DNA from: Sedimentimonas flavescens
Lineage (GTDB): Bacteria; Pseudomonadota; Alphaproteobacteria; Rhodobacterales; Rhodobacteraceae
Direction of reading: 5' to 3'
Length of the DNA: 64,000 bases
Assembly: GCF_019264375.1 (NCBI RefSeq)
Contig: NZ_JAHVAI010000003.1
Location: 90,312 to 154,311, forward strand
Numbering within the stretch: position 1 is the stretch's first letter; each line of letters opens with the position of its first letter. The position numbers and the translations under genes are program-made. Below the pieces are notes generated by a model, which had not been told where the DNA came from, did no database searches, and saw only the letters and a list, made by a program, of their open reading frames with translations. Shown here piece by piece: positions 38,226-47,796 of this stretch.

Positions 38226-39116
38226 TCAGGTCAACGAAAAGGCAGCGTCCAGGCGTATCTCCGGCGCAGCTGTAACCTGATTTGTGGCTGTCATTTCAAC
38301 AAGATGCGCGAAGACGTTGCGGGAAGCAGCGGGCATGAGGGCAGCGGGTATTTCCTGGTATATAAGCTCGGTCAACTGCGCGACGGTGGCGGCTCCGGCT
38401 ACCAGATGCGCGGCGATCTGGGCGGTTCTCTCGCGTCTATGTGCGGCCAGTTCGGCGATCCGCGCCGCCGTGCCCATGACCGGGGCGCCGTGGCCGGGGT
38501 AGAATGTGCGGGCACCGATCTGGGTCAGTTTGTCGAGCGATCGGAAGTAGTCGCCCAAGTCGCCGTCCGGCGGAGAGATCAGGGTCGATGACCACCCCAT
38601 GACATGATCTCCGGTAAAGATGGCATCGCCCCAGATAAAGCTCAGGTGGTTGCAGAAATGGCCCGGCGTGTGCAGGGCGCGCAGGGTCCAATCGCCGCCG
38701 GTGATCTTTTCGCCATCGGCGATCAGGATGTCGGGTGCGAAGGCCCGATCCACGCCTTCGCCGCCGCCCATGAGGCCGGTTGCTGCAAGGCGCTCCATGA
38801 TGGGCGAGCGGCCGGCAGAGGCGGGGCCGAAAGCGTGGACCTTGGCACCGCAGGCCTCTGCCAGTAGCGGTGCGCCGGGAGAATGGTCGAGATGCGCATG
38901 GGTGACCAGGATATGGCTGATCCGCTCACCGGGTGCGAGGGCTGCCAGAATCGCCCCGATGTGGCCGCGATCGGCGGGGCCCGGGTCGATCACCGCAACC
39001 GATCCGGTACCCAGAATATAGGTGCAGGTGCCGTTCAGTGTCATCGGAGAGGGGTTCGGCGCCACCATCCGCCGCAGACCGGGTTCCATGATTTCAACCT
39101 TATGACTCTCCGGCAT
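38226..39116 (-). CDS. MBL-fold metallo-hydrolase (LACTB2-like)
   Basis: A 296-residue metallo-beta-lactamase-fold enzyme. It has the THAHLDHSPG metal motif (about residues 68-77), HTPGHFCNHLSF, the GDHVMGW motif and the late YPGHGAP, followed by a winged-helix-like C-terminus (LIYQEIPAALMP), as in LACTB2-type hydrolases and endoribonucleases. It probably hydrolyses a thioester, lactone or phosphodiester; the substrate is unknown. The start at 39116 (MPESHKVEIME) is chosen over a much longer upstream frame because of GAAGGAAA upstream and conserved start position. It is divergent from the sensor kinase, 42 bases apart, and marks the first core gene after the island. Confidence 0.88.
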   Translation of the reverse strand: MPESHKVEIMEPGLRRMVAPNPSPMTLNGTCTYILGTGSVAVIDPGPADRGHIGAILAALAPGERISHILVTHAHLDHSPGAPLLAEACGAKVHAFGPASAGRSPIMERLAATGLMGGGEGVDRAFAPDILIADGEKITGGDWTLRALHTPGHFCNHLSFIWGDAIFTGDHVMGWSSTLISPPDGDLGDYFRSLDKLTQIGARTFYPGHGAPVMGTAARIAELAAHRRERTAQIAAHLVAGAATVAQLTELIYQEIPAALMPAASRNVFAHLVEMTATNQVTAAPEIRLDAAFSLT

Positions 39117-39158
39117 CTTCCGCTTTTCCTTCGTTCTGCTCCCGGCTAGGGTTTTGGC

Positions 39159-40508
39159 ATGAATTTCGATTGGCTTAAACAGATCTTGCCACGCGGGCTT
39201 TATGGGCGTGCCGCGCTGATCCTGATCGTGCCGATCGTGACCATCCAGCTTGTCGTGTCCGTGGTCTTCATTCAGCGCCATTTTGAGCGCGTCACCAAGC
39301 AGATGACCGAGACGATGCTGCGCGAGATCATCCTGCTTGATCAACGGGTGGGCGAGGCCGCCGACCTTGCTGCGGCGCAGGCTGTGGGCGTGACACTGGC
39401 GGAGCCGCTGGGGCTGGAGTTCATCTTGCCCGCGACACCCGAGGCCGCGGTGGAGCAGGGCGATTTCCGGCGGTTTGGCGATTTCACCGGGATCGTTGTG
39501 ATCGACACGTTACGCGAGGGGTTGGCGGGTCTGCGCTCGGTCGATCTGCGGGTGGGGGCGCAGGTGCAGCTGACGCTCGACACGCCCAAAGGAGTGTTGG
39601 AGCTGAGTTTCGGGCGGGGGCGGGTGTCGGCCTCCAACCCGCATCAGCTTCTGGTGCTGATGGTGGCAGTCAGTCTGCTGATGACGATCATCGCCTATCT
39701 TTTTCTGCGCAACCAGCTGCGGCCGATCTGGCGCCTTGCCAAGGCGGCCGAGGCGTTCGGGCGCGGGCAGGTGGTGCTTTACCGTCCCGCGGGTGCGACC
39801 GAAGTGCGCTCGGCCGGGGCAGCGTTTCTGGAGATGCGTGCGCGGATCGAGCGACAGATCGAGCAGCGGCGGCTGATGCTTTCTGGGATCAGCCATGATC
39901 TGCGCACGCCGCTCACGCGCCTACGTCTTGGGTTGTCGATGCTGCCCGACGACCCCGAAACCCGCGATGAGGTCGCTGCGCTGGAGCGCGACGTAGCCGA
40001 GATGGCGAAGCTGGTCGATGCCTTTCTCGCTTTCGCGCGCGACGATGCGACGGCGGATGACTCGCAATTGATAGACCCCTGCGAACTGGTAGCGCAGATC
40101 GTCGGCGACGCCGAGCGTGGTGGGCAGCCGGTCCGCCTGCACGAATGCCCCGGCCCCGGTCTGGCCGAGATCACCTGCCGCCCTGACGCGATCCGCCGCG
40201 CCGTCGAGAATCTGATCGGCAACGCGGTGCGCTATGGCTCGCGCGCCGATGTCTCGGTGCAGCTTGGCCCGCGGATGGTGCGCATCATTGTCGAGGATGA
40301 CGGCCCCGGCATTCCGCCCGAGCGGCGCGAGGAGGCGATAAAGCCGTTCACGCGCCTTGACCCCGCGCGTAACCAGGATCGGGGGCAGGGGGTCGGGCTG
40401 GGCCTGTCGATCGCGGCCGACATCCTGCGCGGCCATGGCGGCAGCCTGCGGCTTGGCGAAAGCGACCGCCTTGGCGGCTTGCGCGCCGAATTGGTGCTGC
40501 CGCGCTAA
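39159..40508 (+). CDS. EnvZ-like sensor histidine kinase
   Basis: A 449-residue membrane kinase. TM1 (ALILIVPIVTIQLVVSVVFI, about residues 16-37), a periplasmic loop of about 120 residues, TM2 (LLVLMVAVSLLMTIIAYLFL, about 165-185), HAMP, then the H-box GISHDLRTPLTRLR with His about 246. The ATPase follows: N-box ENLIGNAVRYG, G1 VEDDGPGIP and G2 GQGVGLGLSI. It autophosphorylates on the His and passes phosphate to an OmpR-type regulator. No response regulator is next to it in this window, so the partner must be encoded elsewhere. Proline after the H-box Thr is typical of the EnvZ group. Confidence 0.9.
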   Translation: MNFDWLKQILPRGLYGRAALILIVPIVTIQLVVSVVFIQRHFERVTKQMTETMLREIILLDQRVGEAADLAAAQAVGVTLAEPLGLEFILPATPEAAVEQGDFRRFGDFTGIVVIDTLREGLAGLRSVDLRVGAQVQLTLDTPKGVLELSFGRGRVSASNPHQLLVLMVAVSLLMTIIAYLFLRNQLRPIWRLAKAAEAFGRGQVVLYRPAGATEVRSAGAAFLEMRARIERQIEQRRLMLSGISHDLRTPLTRLRLGLSMLPDDPETRDEVAALERDVAEMAKLVDAFLAFARDDATADDSQLIDPCELVAQIVGDAERGGQPVRLHECPGPGLAEITCRPDAIRRAVENLIGNAVRYGSRADVSVQLGPRMVRIIVEDDGPGIPPERREEAIKPFTRLDPARNQDRGQGVGLGLSIAADILRGHGGSLRLGESDRLGGLRAELVLPR

Positions 40509-40632
40509 GGTGCGGGTAAGGAAAACATGCCCATGATGCCGATGGGGTCGTTCTGGCCTTGCTCCGCTGCGAGGTGCGGGGCAATGTAACCCCGATGTGA
40601 CGGGCAGAAAGTCTGGTCCTTCGGTGGTCTGG

Positions 40633-40660
40633 TTGAAGCGACCCGCTTGCCCCCCTAAAT
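40633..40660 (+). promoter_or_regulatory. Possible heat-shock (sigma-32) promoter of lon
   Basis: TTGAA at 40633 and CCCCTAAAT at 40652 are separated by 14 bases, close to the sigma-32 pattern CTTGAA-N13-15-CCCCATnT. They lie about 75 bases before the lon start. The -10 block is also the left arm of a CCCCCC/GGGGGG inverted repeat (40650-40668). Confidence 0.45.
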
Positions 40661-40732
40661 ATGGGGGGATACGGGAAGGGCCGGGACTGCCGCGAAGCGG
40701 GGTCGGTGTCCTTTCGCCAAAGAGGAATGAAT

Positions 40733-43147
40733 ATGACCGAGACCCTCTCGACGACTTATCCGGTTTTGCCGCTGCGCGACATCGTGGTGTTTCCCCACAT
40801 GATCGTGCCGCTCTTCGTCGGGCGCGAGAAATCCGTGCGTGCGCTGGAAGAGGTGATGGCGGATGACCGGCAAATTCTGCTGGCCAGCCAGATCGACCCT
40901 TCGGTTGATGAACCGACTGCGGATGGGATCTTCCGCACCGGCGTTCTGGCCAACGTGCTGCAACTGCTCAAACTGCCCGATGGCACCGTCAAGGTGCTGG
41001 TCGAGGGCAAGACCCGCGTGATGATCACCGAATTCATCCCGAATGAGACCTTCTTCGAGGCCCATGCCGAGGTGCTTGAAGAGGCTGAGGGCGACCGCGA
41101 CACGATCCGCGCTCTGCTGCGCTCGGTCGCCGAGGAGTTCGAGCGTTACGCCAAGATCAAGAAGAACGTCCCCGAAGAGGCGCTGGCCGCCGTTTCCGAG
41201 ACGCAGGAGGCCGACAAGCTGGCCGACCTCGTGTCGGGGCATCTTGGCCTCGATGTCGCGCAAAAGCAGGAACTTCTGGAAACGCTCGACGTCTCGGCGC
41301 GCCTTGAGAAGGTCTATGGCCTGATGCAGGGCGAGGTGTCGGTTCTTCAGGTCGAGAAGAAGATCAAAAGCCGCGTCAAGAACCAGATGGAGAAGACGCA
41401 GCGCGAGTACTACCTGAATGAGCAGATGAAGGCCATTCAGAAGGAACTCGGCGACGGCGAGGATGGCCAGAACGAGATCAACGAGTTGGAAGAGCGCATC
41501 GCCAACACGAAGTTCTCGAAAGAGGCGCGTGACAAGGCGGATGCCGAGCTGAAAAAGCTCAAGTCCATGAGCCCGATGTCGGCCGAGGCGACGGTGGTGC
41601 GCAACTACCTCGACTGGCTGCTGTCGCTGCCCTGGGGCGTCAAGAGCCGCGTCAAGAAAGACCTTGGCGGGGCCGAGAAGGTGCTCGATGCCGATCACTA
41701 CGGGCTTGAGAAGGTCAAGGAGCGGATCGTCGAATATCTGGCCGTTCAGGCGCGTTCGGCCAAGCTGAAAGGCCCGATCATGTGCCTCGTCGGCCCGCCC
41801 GGCGTGGGTAAGACCTCGCTTGGCCGCTCGGTCGCCAAGGCGACGGGGCGCGAGTTCATCCGCATCTCGCTTGGCGGCGTGCGCGATGAAAGCGAGATCC
41901 GTGGCCACCGCCGGACCTATATCGGCTCGATGCCCGGCAAGATCATTCAGGCGCTGAAAAAGGCGAAAACGACGAACCCGCTCATCCTGCTCGATGAAAT
42001 CGACAAGATGGGGCAGGACTTCCGTGGCGATCCGGCTTCGGCGATGCTTGAGGTGCTGGACCCGGAACAGAACGCGACCTTCGTGGACCACTACCTTGAG
42101 GTGGAATACGACCTGTCGAACGTCATGTTCCTGACCACGGCCAACAGCTACAACATGCCCGGCCCGCTTCTGGACCGCATGGAGATCATCAGCCTCGCCG
42201 GCTACACCGAGGACGAGAAGCGCGAAATCGCGCGCCAGCACCTGATCCCCAAGCAGATCAAGGCGCATGGGCTGCGCAAGGGCGAGTTCTCGATCACCGA
42301 TGGTGCGCTGAACGATGTGGTCCGCTATTACACCCGCGAGGCCGGGGTGCGCAGCCTTGAGCGCGAGATCGCCAAGCTCGCCCGCAAGGCGGTGACCGAG
42401 ATCATCAAGGGCAAGGGCGCGGTCAAGTCTGTCATCGTCGATGAGGCGAAGGTGGGCGACTACCTTGGCGTGCGCCGCTTCCGCTACGGTCTGGCCGAGA
42501 AAGAGGATCAGGTCGGCGTGGTGACGGGTCTTGCCTGGACCTCGGTCGGGGGCGATCTGCTGCAGATTGAGGCGCTCAAGCTGCCCGGCAAAGGGCGCAT
42601 GAAGACCACCGGTAAACTCGGCGATGTGATGAAGGAATCGATCGAGGCGGCGTCGAGCTATGTGCGCTCGGTCTCGCCCGAGCTTGGCGTGAAGCCGCCC
42701 AAGTTCGAGAAGGTCGATATCCACGTCCACGTGCCGGAGGGCGCCACGCCCAAGGACGGCCCCTCGGCGGGGATCGCGATGGTCACGTCGATCGTCTCGG
42801 TGCTGACCGGCATCGCGGTGCGTAAGGATATCGCCATGACCGGCGAGGTCACGCTGCGCGGCAACGTGCTGGCGATCGGCGGCCTCAAGGAAAAGCTGCT
42901 GGCGGCCCTGCGCGGCGGGATCAAGACCGTGCTGATCCCGGCGGAGAACGAGAAGGACCTGGCCGACATCCCCGCGAACGTGAAGGAGGGGCTGGATATC
43001 ATCCCCGTCAGCCATGTGCGCGAGGTTCTGCCGCGTGCTCTGGTGCGGATGCCCGAGCCTGTCGAATGGGACGAGGCGGCCGAAGAGGCCGCCGCTGCGG
43101 CCGCTGCGGCCTCGGCCCGCGAAGGGCAGGGCGCCACGGCCCACTGA
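40733..43147 (+). CDS. lon: ATP-dependent protease Lon
   Basis: An 804-residue Lon protease, usual length. The LON substrate-binding domain comes first ([20 protein letters not shown]), then a coiled coil, the AAA+ module with Walker [12 protein letters not shown] (about residue 355) and [11 protein letters not shown], and the protease domain with the Ser-Lys dyad (GPSAGIAM, Ser about 678; [10 protein letters not shown], Lys about 721). It degrades damaged and regulatory proteins in the cytoplasm. The start at 40733 (MTETLSTT) is preferred to the ATG at 40727 because the GAGG site is seven bases before it. The C-terminus ends in an Ala-rich tail. A possible heat-shock promoter and a terminator frame it as a single-gene unit. 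Confidence 0.97.
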   Translation: MTETLSTTYPVLPLRDIVVFPHMIVPLFVGREKSVRALEEVMADDRQILLASQIDPSVDEPTADGIFRTGVLANVLQLLKLPDGTVKVLVEGKTRVMITEFIPNETFFEAHAEVLEEAEGDRDTIRALLRSVAEEFERYAKIKKNVPEEALAAVSETQEADKLADLVSGHLGLDVAQKQELLETLDVSARLEKVYGLMQGEVSVLQVEKKIKSRVKNQMEKTQREYYLNEQMKAIQKELGDGEDGQNEINELEERIANTKFSKEARDKADAELKKLKSMSPMSAEATVVRNYLDWLLSLPWGVKSRVKKDLGGAEKVLDADHYGLEKVKERIVEYLAVQARSAKLKGPIMCLVGPPGVGKTSLGRSVAKATGREFIRISLGGVRDESEIRGHRRTYIGSMPGKIIQALKKAKTTNPLILLDEIDKMGQDFRGDPASAMLEVLDPEQNATFVDHYLEVEYDLSNVMFLTTANSYNMPGPLLDRMEIISLAGYTEDEKREIARQHLIPKQIKAHGLRKGEFSITDGALNDVVRYYTREAGVRSLEREIAKLARKAVTEIIKGKGAVKSVIVDEAKVGDYLGVRRFRYGLAEKEDQVGVVTGLAWTSVGGDLLQIEALKLPGKGRMKTTGKLGDVMKESIEAASSYVRSVSPELGVKPPKFEKVDIHVHVPEGATPKDGPSAGIAMVTSIVSVLTGIAVRKDIAMTGEVTLRGNVLAIGGLKEKLLAALRGGIKTVLIPAENEKDLADIPANVKEGLDIIPVSHVREVLPRALVRMPEPVEWDEAAEEAAAAAAAASAREGQGATAH

Positions 43148-43155
43148 ACGATCTG

Positions 43156-43186
43156 AAACGCGCCCGTCGGGGCGCGTTTTCATTTT
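43156..43186 (+). terminator. Intrinsic terminator of lon
   Basis: AAACGCGCCC (43156-43165) pairs with GGGCGCGTTT (43170-43179) around GTCG, followed by TCATTTT. It starts nine bases after the lon stop. Confidence 0.75.
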
Positions 43187-43256
43187 GAACATGCCCGTGG
43201 TGGTGGCTGCCGTTCCTGCGTAACCTGCGCTCGATTCGGATACCCAGGGGGATGAC

Positions 43257-43628
43257 ATGGCAAAGGCCACCCGAAAGACCACCAAGAAAACGGAAGCTGC
43301 GCCCGAAGCGCCTGCGCGAGTTGCCGAAGCCCCGGTGCTGCGCAAGAAGGACTTTGTAGAGCGCGTCGCCAAGATCTCGGGCGCCAAGAAGGCCGTGGCG
43401 CGCGATGTCGCGCAGGCGGTGCTTGAGGTGCTGTCAGAGGCGCTCGAGAAGGGCGAAACGATTGCCCTGCCGCCTCTGGGCAAGATGCGCGTCACCCGGA
43501 CCGCGGTGAACAATGGCGCCTCGGTGTTGCATATCAAGCTCAAGCGCGGTTCGGCGGATGCGTCGGGGGCGGCGGCGCAAAAGGATGAAAAAAGCGCGGC
43601 GGACCCTCTTGCGGAGGGGGCGGAGTGA
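43257..43628 (+). CDS. HU-family DNA-binding protein
   Basis: A 123-residue HU/IHF-type protein. A basic tail of about 28 residues (KATRKTTKKTEAAPEAP) precedes the core: LRKKDFVERVAKISGAKKAV helices, then LEKGETIALPPLGKMRVTRT, the strand before the DNA-binding arm, and an acidic Ala-rich C-terminus. The arm is shorter than in canonical HU, as in many alphaproteobacterial variants. It is expected to bend and compact DNA. It lies between lon and tRNA-Val, a pairing common in Rhodobacterales. Confidence 0.9.
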   Translation: MAKATRKTTKKTEAAPEAPARVAEAPVLRKKDFVERVAKISGAKKAVARDVAQAVLEVLSEALEKGETIALPPLGKMRVTRTAVNNGASVLHIKLKRGSADASGAAAQKDEKSAADPLAEGAE

Positions 43629-43637
43629 GGCTAAAAG
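43609..43637 (+). promoter_or_regulatory. Likely promoter of tRNA-Val
   Basis: TTGCGG (43609-43614) and TAAAAG (43632-43637) have a 17-base spacer, and the -10 box ends ten bases before the tRNA. The promoter overlaps the end of the HU-family gene. Confidence 0.45.
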
Positions 43638-43647
43638 CCCCTCCACC

Positions 43648-43722
43648 GGGCGATTAGCTCAGCGGTAGAGCGCTTCGTTCACATCGAAGATGTCAGCGGT
43701 TCAAATCCGTTATCGCCCACCA
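43648..43722 (+). tRNA. tRNA-Val (CAC), with encoded CCA
   Basis: GGGCGAT pairs with ATCGCCC in the acceptor stem, followed by A and CCA. The D-arm TAGCTCAGCGGTAGAGC, an anticodon stem CTTCG/CGAAG around TTCACAT (anticodon CAC, reads GTG) and a T-loop with GGTTCAAATCC complete the cloverleaf. Confidence 0.95.
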
Positions 43723-43734
43723 GAATTACCTTTT

Positions 43735-43770
43735 AATGGCCGTGACTTAGCGTCGCGGCCATTTGCTTTT
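43735..43770 (+). terminator. Intrinsic terminator of tRNA-Val
   Basis: AATGGCCG (43735-43742) pairs with CGGCCATT (43756-43763), extended by GAC/GTC, and is followed by TGCTTTT. It lies 12 bases after the tRNA. Confidence 0.8.
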
Positions 43771-43888
43771 GCAAAGCGTGCGTAGGTTCATCAAGCTGCG
43801 GATATGCTCTGCATAAAGCAGAGATGATCATGTTGTGTCCCCGAGGGGGACTGCCTTCACACAAGGCGGTGCCCGCCGCACTTTCTAG

Positions 43889-44089
43889 ACCGGGGCGTCA
43901 CGTCGCTGCGATTTGCACCGGATGGTCGCGCTCTCGAACGTCCTGAAGACCGAGGAAGCCTTGATTGCCAGAACAGCATTCGGTGCCAGCTTTGTGGCGC
44001 TGTTCGAACCCATGCCCCAGCGGATCCGGAGCAGAATTGCCGCTCTGGCAATGGGGGTCGCTCGGGGCGTCAAAACAGGGCGACGATGA
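43889..44089 (+). pseudogene. Short C-terminal-like fragment, unidentified
   Basis: After a stop at 43886 a frame runs for 66 codons with protein-like composition (MVALSNVLKTEEALIARTAF, then SFVALFEPMPQRIRSRIAAL) and ends in a basic tail. It has an internal ATG at 43922 but no clear ribosome-binding site. It may be the remains of a gene broken beside tRNA-Val, or a chance frame. The rest of 43771-44229 shows nothing I can support apart from a small CTCTGC/GCAGAG hairpin near 43805. Confidence 0.25.
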
Positions 44090-44229
44090 TAGGTTCCGCC
44101 CTCAACACCGTTGCGACCAAGCGACTTGCCCCGACGCCCGCGATCGCCGAGGGTAGCACGTCCTTTAGTACTGGCTCGCTGGCTTGCAACCGGTCTATGG
44201 CCATTTCGATACGCCCTGAGAGAAGCGCA

Positions 44230-45666
44230 ATGCTGAATACCACTGCTCATGCTGAACCTGCCACGGAGGCGGAAATGCCCGGCGCGGCGCTCGCGCTCAT
44301 GAAGTCCGCCTTCGCAGCCGAGCCATATCCCGCCATCGATGTCAGGCGTGACAGGCTTGATCGCCTGGAACGTGCATTGCGCGACTATTCCGATACGCTC
44401 GTCGAGGCCATGAGCGCGGATTTCTCGTATCGGAGCCCGCACGAGAGCCGAATCTACGATATCACGGCGTCTCTGGGGGCGGTGCGTTTCGCTCGGCGGA
44501 ATCTGAAGCGCTGGATGAAGCCGCGTCGGGTTGGGATGCCCCTGCATCTGTTACCCGCGAGCGGGCGCATCTTTCCGCAGCCACTGGGCGTCGTTGGCAT
44601 CATCGCACCGTGGAACTTCCCTGTTTTCATGGTGGTGCCGCCCATGGCGACCGCGTTCGCAGCCGGCAACAGGGTGATGGTGAAACCTTCGGAGCTTTCA
44701 CCACGTACCTCCGATGTCTTGGCCCGGATGATCGGCGAGCGCTTCTCGCCCGAGGAGGCGATGGTCATCAACGGCGGAGAGGATGTGGCGCGGGCCTTCT
44801 CGGAACTGCCTTTCGATCATCTGCTGTTCACCGGATCCACCGCGGTCGGGCGCAAGGTTGCGCTTGCCGCAGCCAAGAACCTTACCCCCGTGACGCTTGA
44901 GCTTGGTGGTAAGTCCCCGGTCATTGTTACGCAGTCCGCCGATCTCAACGTCGCGGCTCGGCGGATCGCGTGGGGCAAGGCGGCGAGTGCGGGGCAGATC
45001 TGCGTTGCGCCCGACTATGCACTGGTTCCACGCGCGATCATCGACGACTTCGCCGCCCGGGTTCTATCGGCCTGGCAAGAGCAGCATCCGGCCGGAACGA
45101 CCAGCCAAGACTACTCCGCGATCATCTCGGAGCGCCATCTGCTCCGCCTGGAAGGAATGATCGACGAGGCGCGGCGCAGCGGCGCGACGGTTCTGCAATT
45201 GCAGGGCGCAGGTGAGCCCTCCAAGCGCAAGCTGCCTCCGTCGGTGATTGTCAACCCGTCTTGCGATCTGGCGGTGATGCAGGAAGAGGTCTTCGGGCCG
45301 CTCCTGTCGCTCTTTCCCTATGACACTCGGCAGGAAGCGCTCGATTTTGTGGCCGCGCGCGACCGGCCGCTGGCTTTATATCTCTTTACGCAAAGCCAAG
45401 ACGATCGGGATGTCTGGCTTCGGCAGTCGCATTCGGGTGGGGTCTGCATCAACGACGTGATCGTTCATGTCGGATGCGATACTTTACCATTCGGCGGAGT
45501 TGGTGCTTCCGGAAACGGCGCCTACCACGGTGATCGGGGCTTCGAGACCTTCAGTCACATGAAGTCGATTTTTGCACAGCGGAGCGTAAACGGCACGTTC
45601 CTCGCCACGCCGCCCTACGGCCCGACAAAGCGGAGGATCTGGAAGCTCGTGGAGAGGATCGTGTGA
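44230..45666 (+). CDS. Coniferyl-aldehyde-dehydrogenase-type enzyme
   Basis: A 478-residue NAD(P)-dependent aldehyde dehydrogenase. Key elements are GVVGIIAPWNFPVFMVVPPM (about residues 120-139), VKPSELSP, LLFTGSTAVGRKVA, VTLELGGKSPVIV (catalytic Glu) and AGQICVAPDY (catalytic Cys about 257). The membrane-leaning C-terminus and ALPFGGVG-type end (LPFGGVGASGNG) match the coniferyl aldehyde dehydrogenase (CalB-like) class, which oxidises aromatic or long-chain aldehydes. The start at 44230 is preferred to an upstream ATG because it gives the usual length. It stands alone. Substrate is inferred from family only. Confidence 0.85.
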   Translation: MLNTTAHAEPATEAEMPGAALALMKSAFAAEPYPAIDVRRDRLDRLERALRDYSDTLVEAMSADFSYRSPHESRIYDITASLGAVRFARRNLKRWMKPRRVGMPLHLLPASGRIFPQPLGVVGIIAPWNFPVFMVVPPMATAFAAGNRVMVKPSELSPRTSDVLARMIGERFSPEEAMVINGGEDVARAFSELPFDHLLFTGSTAVGRKVALAAAKNLTPVTLELGGKSPVIVTQSADLNVAARRIAWGKAASAGQICVAPDYALVPRAIIDDFAARVLSAWQEQHPAGTTSQDYSAIISERHLLRLEGMIDEARRSGATVLQLQGAGEPSKRKLPPSVIVNPSCDLAVMQEEVFGPLLSLFPYDTRQEALDFVAARDRPLALYLFTQSQDDRDVWLRQSHSGGVCINDVIVHVGCDTLPFGGVGASGNGAYHGDRGFETFSHMKSIFAQRSVNGTFLATPPYGPTKRRIWKLVERIV

Positions 45667-45802
45667 TCCGGGCCTGCTGGCCTTAGAGGGGCGGTGGGTC
45701 GGCGACGTTGACCGGAGCCGCCACCCGAGTTCCGCGACTAGCCCGCGCCTCCGCTGCCGACCGCGTCTGGTCCGAGGGCGGCTTCGCTGCGCACGGTGGG
45801 TT

Positions 45803-46981
45803 TCAGTCCCGCTCGGCCAGCATCCCGGCTAGGGCCGCGCCGCGATCTGCCGTCTCCTGACGGTCCTTGCCCAGCACGAAACCTGTCCAAAGCGAGTTAC
45901 CCTTTGCGGCGTCGAGAAGCGTGGCATCCAGCAGCCTCGTCGGCACGAACCAGCCCTCGCGGCTTGGGCCGTCGAGCCGGGCGATGATCTCGGGCATCGG
46001 CAGCGGGGTCGGTCCGCCGACCGACTGGCTTGTGCTCCAGGCTGTGCCTCGGGTAGCGGCCTCGTGCAGAAGGACCTGCGTCGTCGAAGCGTTGACCCGG
46101 AAGTTCGGGTCGAAGGCGATCAGGCGCCCATCATCGGTAAGGCCCACGTCGAAGGCCGCGATGCCGCGATAGCCAAGTTGGCGCGCTTTTTCGCCTGCTG
46201 CGCGTACGATCCGACGACCTGCTTCGGGAAAGTCCCGCGCAGCGTCGATGATGCTGCCTGTTTGCCGGGCCGGGGCCGAAAAAGTCTGCTCGGCCGCACC
46301 AAGATAGACCGTCTCGGCGTCCGAACAGCCCACATGCGCGCACCAGCAGGTGATCACGTTCAGCGCGTCCTCGGCAACCAGATCGGCGGCGGCTCCGGGT
46401 TCATGGAACCACTTCAGGGCCAAGTCGATCTCTTCTTGGGTCGCGCAGTAACGCACCGCATAGGCCCATCCGGTAGCAGCGGCACCCCCGGCCTTCAGGT
46501 AGACCGGTGGGGCGATGTTTGCATCGCCATTCACGATCTGGCGCGGCGCGAGATGCTCTGCAGGAAACAGTTCCAACATGCGCGCCTTGGCGTTCAGCCG
46601 ATACCAGAGCGGGGCGGGCACCACCGAGGCATCATCCGGGTAAAGCCCGGCGGGAAGCGGGTAGGGCGAGAACAGCCGGTATCCTTCCGCGATCAGGGAT
46701 CTGGCGGCAGCGATCGCCTCGTTTTCTGAGCGGTAGACCCGCATGTCCTCTTCGACGGATAACCGCGCGTTGCCAAGAAACTCAAGGATCTGGTCGGTCA
46801 CCATTGAGGCGTGCCGCACGGAAGGCTGCCGTCCGAGAATCCCGATGGTAACCCCGGTCACCGAGTCGATGTTGACGTCGGTATACCCCAGCAGCCGCGT
46901 CGTCTTCAGGTCTGTGCGGGCCATCCAGGCCGCATCGGCGGGATAGAGTACGTCTTGCGAGACCGATGGCACGAGCGTCAT
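45803..46981 (-). CDS. ATP-grasp-like enzyme, second of an overlapping pair
   Basis: A 392-residue protein. The C-terminal half shows ATP-grasp features: VYLKAGGAAATGWAYAVRYC, an acidic AEDALNVITCW strand, GYRGIAAFDVGLTDDG and the metal-binding DPNFRVNASTTQ (about residue 300). The N-terminal part would be the pre-ATP domain. ATP-grasp enzymes join a carboxylate to an amine or thiol using ATP. Its ATG overlaps the stop of the other ATP-grasp gene by four bases, so the two act together. No substrate can be named from the sequence. It is convergent with the aldehyde dehydrogenase gene. Confidence 0.7.
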   Translation of the reverse strand: MTLVPSVSQDVLYPADAAWMARTDLKTTRLLGYTDVNIDSVTGVTIGILGRQPSVRHASMVTDQILEFLGNARLSVEEDMRVYRSENEAIAAARSLIAEGYRLFSPYPLPAGLYPDDASVVPAPLWYRLNAKARMLELFPAEHLAPRQIVNGDANIAPPVYLKAGGAAATGWAYAVRYCATQEEIDLALKWFHEPGAAADLVAEDALNVITCWCAHVGCSDAETVYLGAAEQTFSAPARQTGSIIDAARDFPEAGRRIVRAAGEKARQLGYRGIAAFDVGLTDDGRLIAFDPNFRVNASTTQVLLHEAATRGTAWSTSQSVGGPTPLPMPEIIARLDGPSREGWFVPTRLLDATLLDAAKGNSLWTGFVLGKDRQETADRGAALAGMLAERD

Positions 46982-47796
46982 TTCAGAAAATCCTCAATAC
47001 CTAATGCAAGATTGCGCAGGCGCGGCGAGGCGGGATCGCCCGCGAAGCTCGGGGTCTTGTTTACGTCGAAAACAATCGCGCGCCCGTCGTGCACGACATA
47101 GTCGATCTTGCCGAAATCGACGCCGCAACGTGCGCGCGCCGCGAGCACCTCTTCCGGGGCCTCTTCAAGATACTCATAACGAACCATCGTCCCCGTCTTG
47201 ACCATCGGGTCGTGCGCGAAGATCCGCCACCCGTAGCCGCGATCGCCCAGAAACATCCATCCGCGAATGCTGTAGAGGTCCCCTTCGCGCTCCGGTACGA
47301 AGCGCTCGACCAGATAGGCCGAGTCGCGCCATACCCAATCGGGAACATCGCGGACGTGATCCAGAAACGGGTAGGTCCGATAGGGCAGGCGCCGCGCGAG
47401 CTTCCAGTTCCACTGCGCGAGCTTGTCCCAGACACGCTCGACATGGCGCGATTTGTAAATCCGCCGCTCGGGAATGCCAAAGTGGTTGTCGTTCGTCTTT
47501 ACGAGCACCGGCCCGTTCCAGTCTGTGTCTTGGGAAACCTGTAGTTGGGAGTAGCCGCGTTTACGGATGTCCCGTGCTGCACCGTTGATCACGTAAACGC
47601 CCTTCGGGGCCGGAGGCACCAGCGCCGGATCAATCAGGCTAACATTGTGGTGCAGGATCGCGACGTCTGCGGCCGGGTCGAAATCTTTGCCGACGCGAAC
47701 CTCGTGGCCCGCCTCACGCCAGATCGCGTCCATCGATTTCAGAACGGATACACCTTGATGTTTTCCATCTAGGGTCGCGATCGAGATTAGGGCCAC
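46978..47796 (-). CDS. ATP-grasp-like enzyme, first of an overlapping pair
   Basis: A 272-residue protein with ATP-grasp signs: PVLVKTNDNHFGIPERRIYK (nucleotide-binding Lys), AYLVERFVPEREGDLYSIRG (hinge and acidic residues), GVDFGKIDYVVHDGRAIVFD and VNKTPSF (metal ligands, about residue 245). I choose a GTG at 47796 (V/MALISIATLDGKHQ) because GGGAGG lies five bases before it; a TTG at 47835 in frame lacks any site. The gene overlaps the second ATP-grasp gene by ATGA. Together they may make or modify a peptide-like or amino-acid conjugate. Confidence 0.68.
   Translation of the reverse strand: MALISIATLDGKHQGVSVLKSMDAIWREAGHEVRVGKDFDPAADVAILHHNVSLIDPALVPPAPKGVYVINGAARDIRKRGYSQLQVSQDTDWNGPVLVKTNDNHFGIPERRIYKSRHVERVWDKLAQWNWKLARRLPYRTYPFLDHVRDVPDWVWRDSAYLVERFVPEREGDLYSIRGWMFLGDRGYGWRIFAHDPMVKTGTMVRYEYLEEAPEEVLAARARCGVDFGKIDYVVHDGRAIVFDVNKTPSFAGDPASPRLRNLALGIEDFLK

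Noticed and set aside
40655..43543. 962-codon open frame antisense to lon
   Set aside because: The plus strand is unmistakably Lon. The antisense frame is low-complexity (His/Asp/Leu/Gly-rich) and arises from strong GC3 codon bias.
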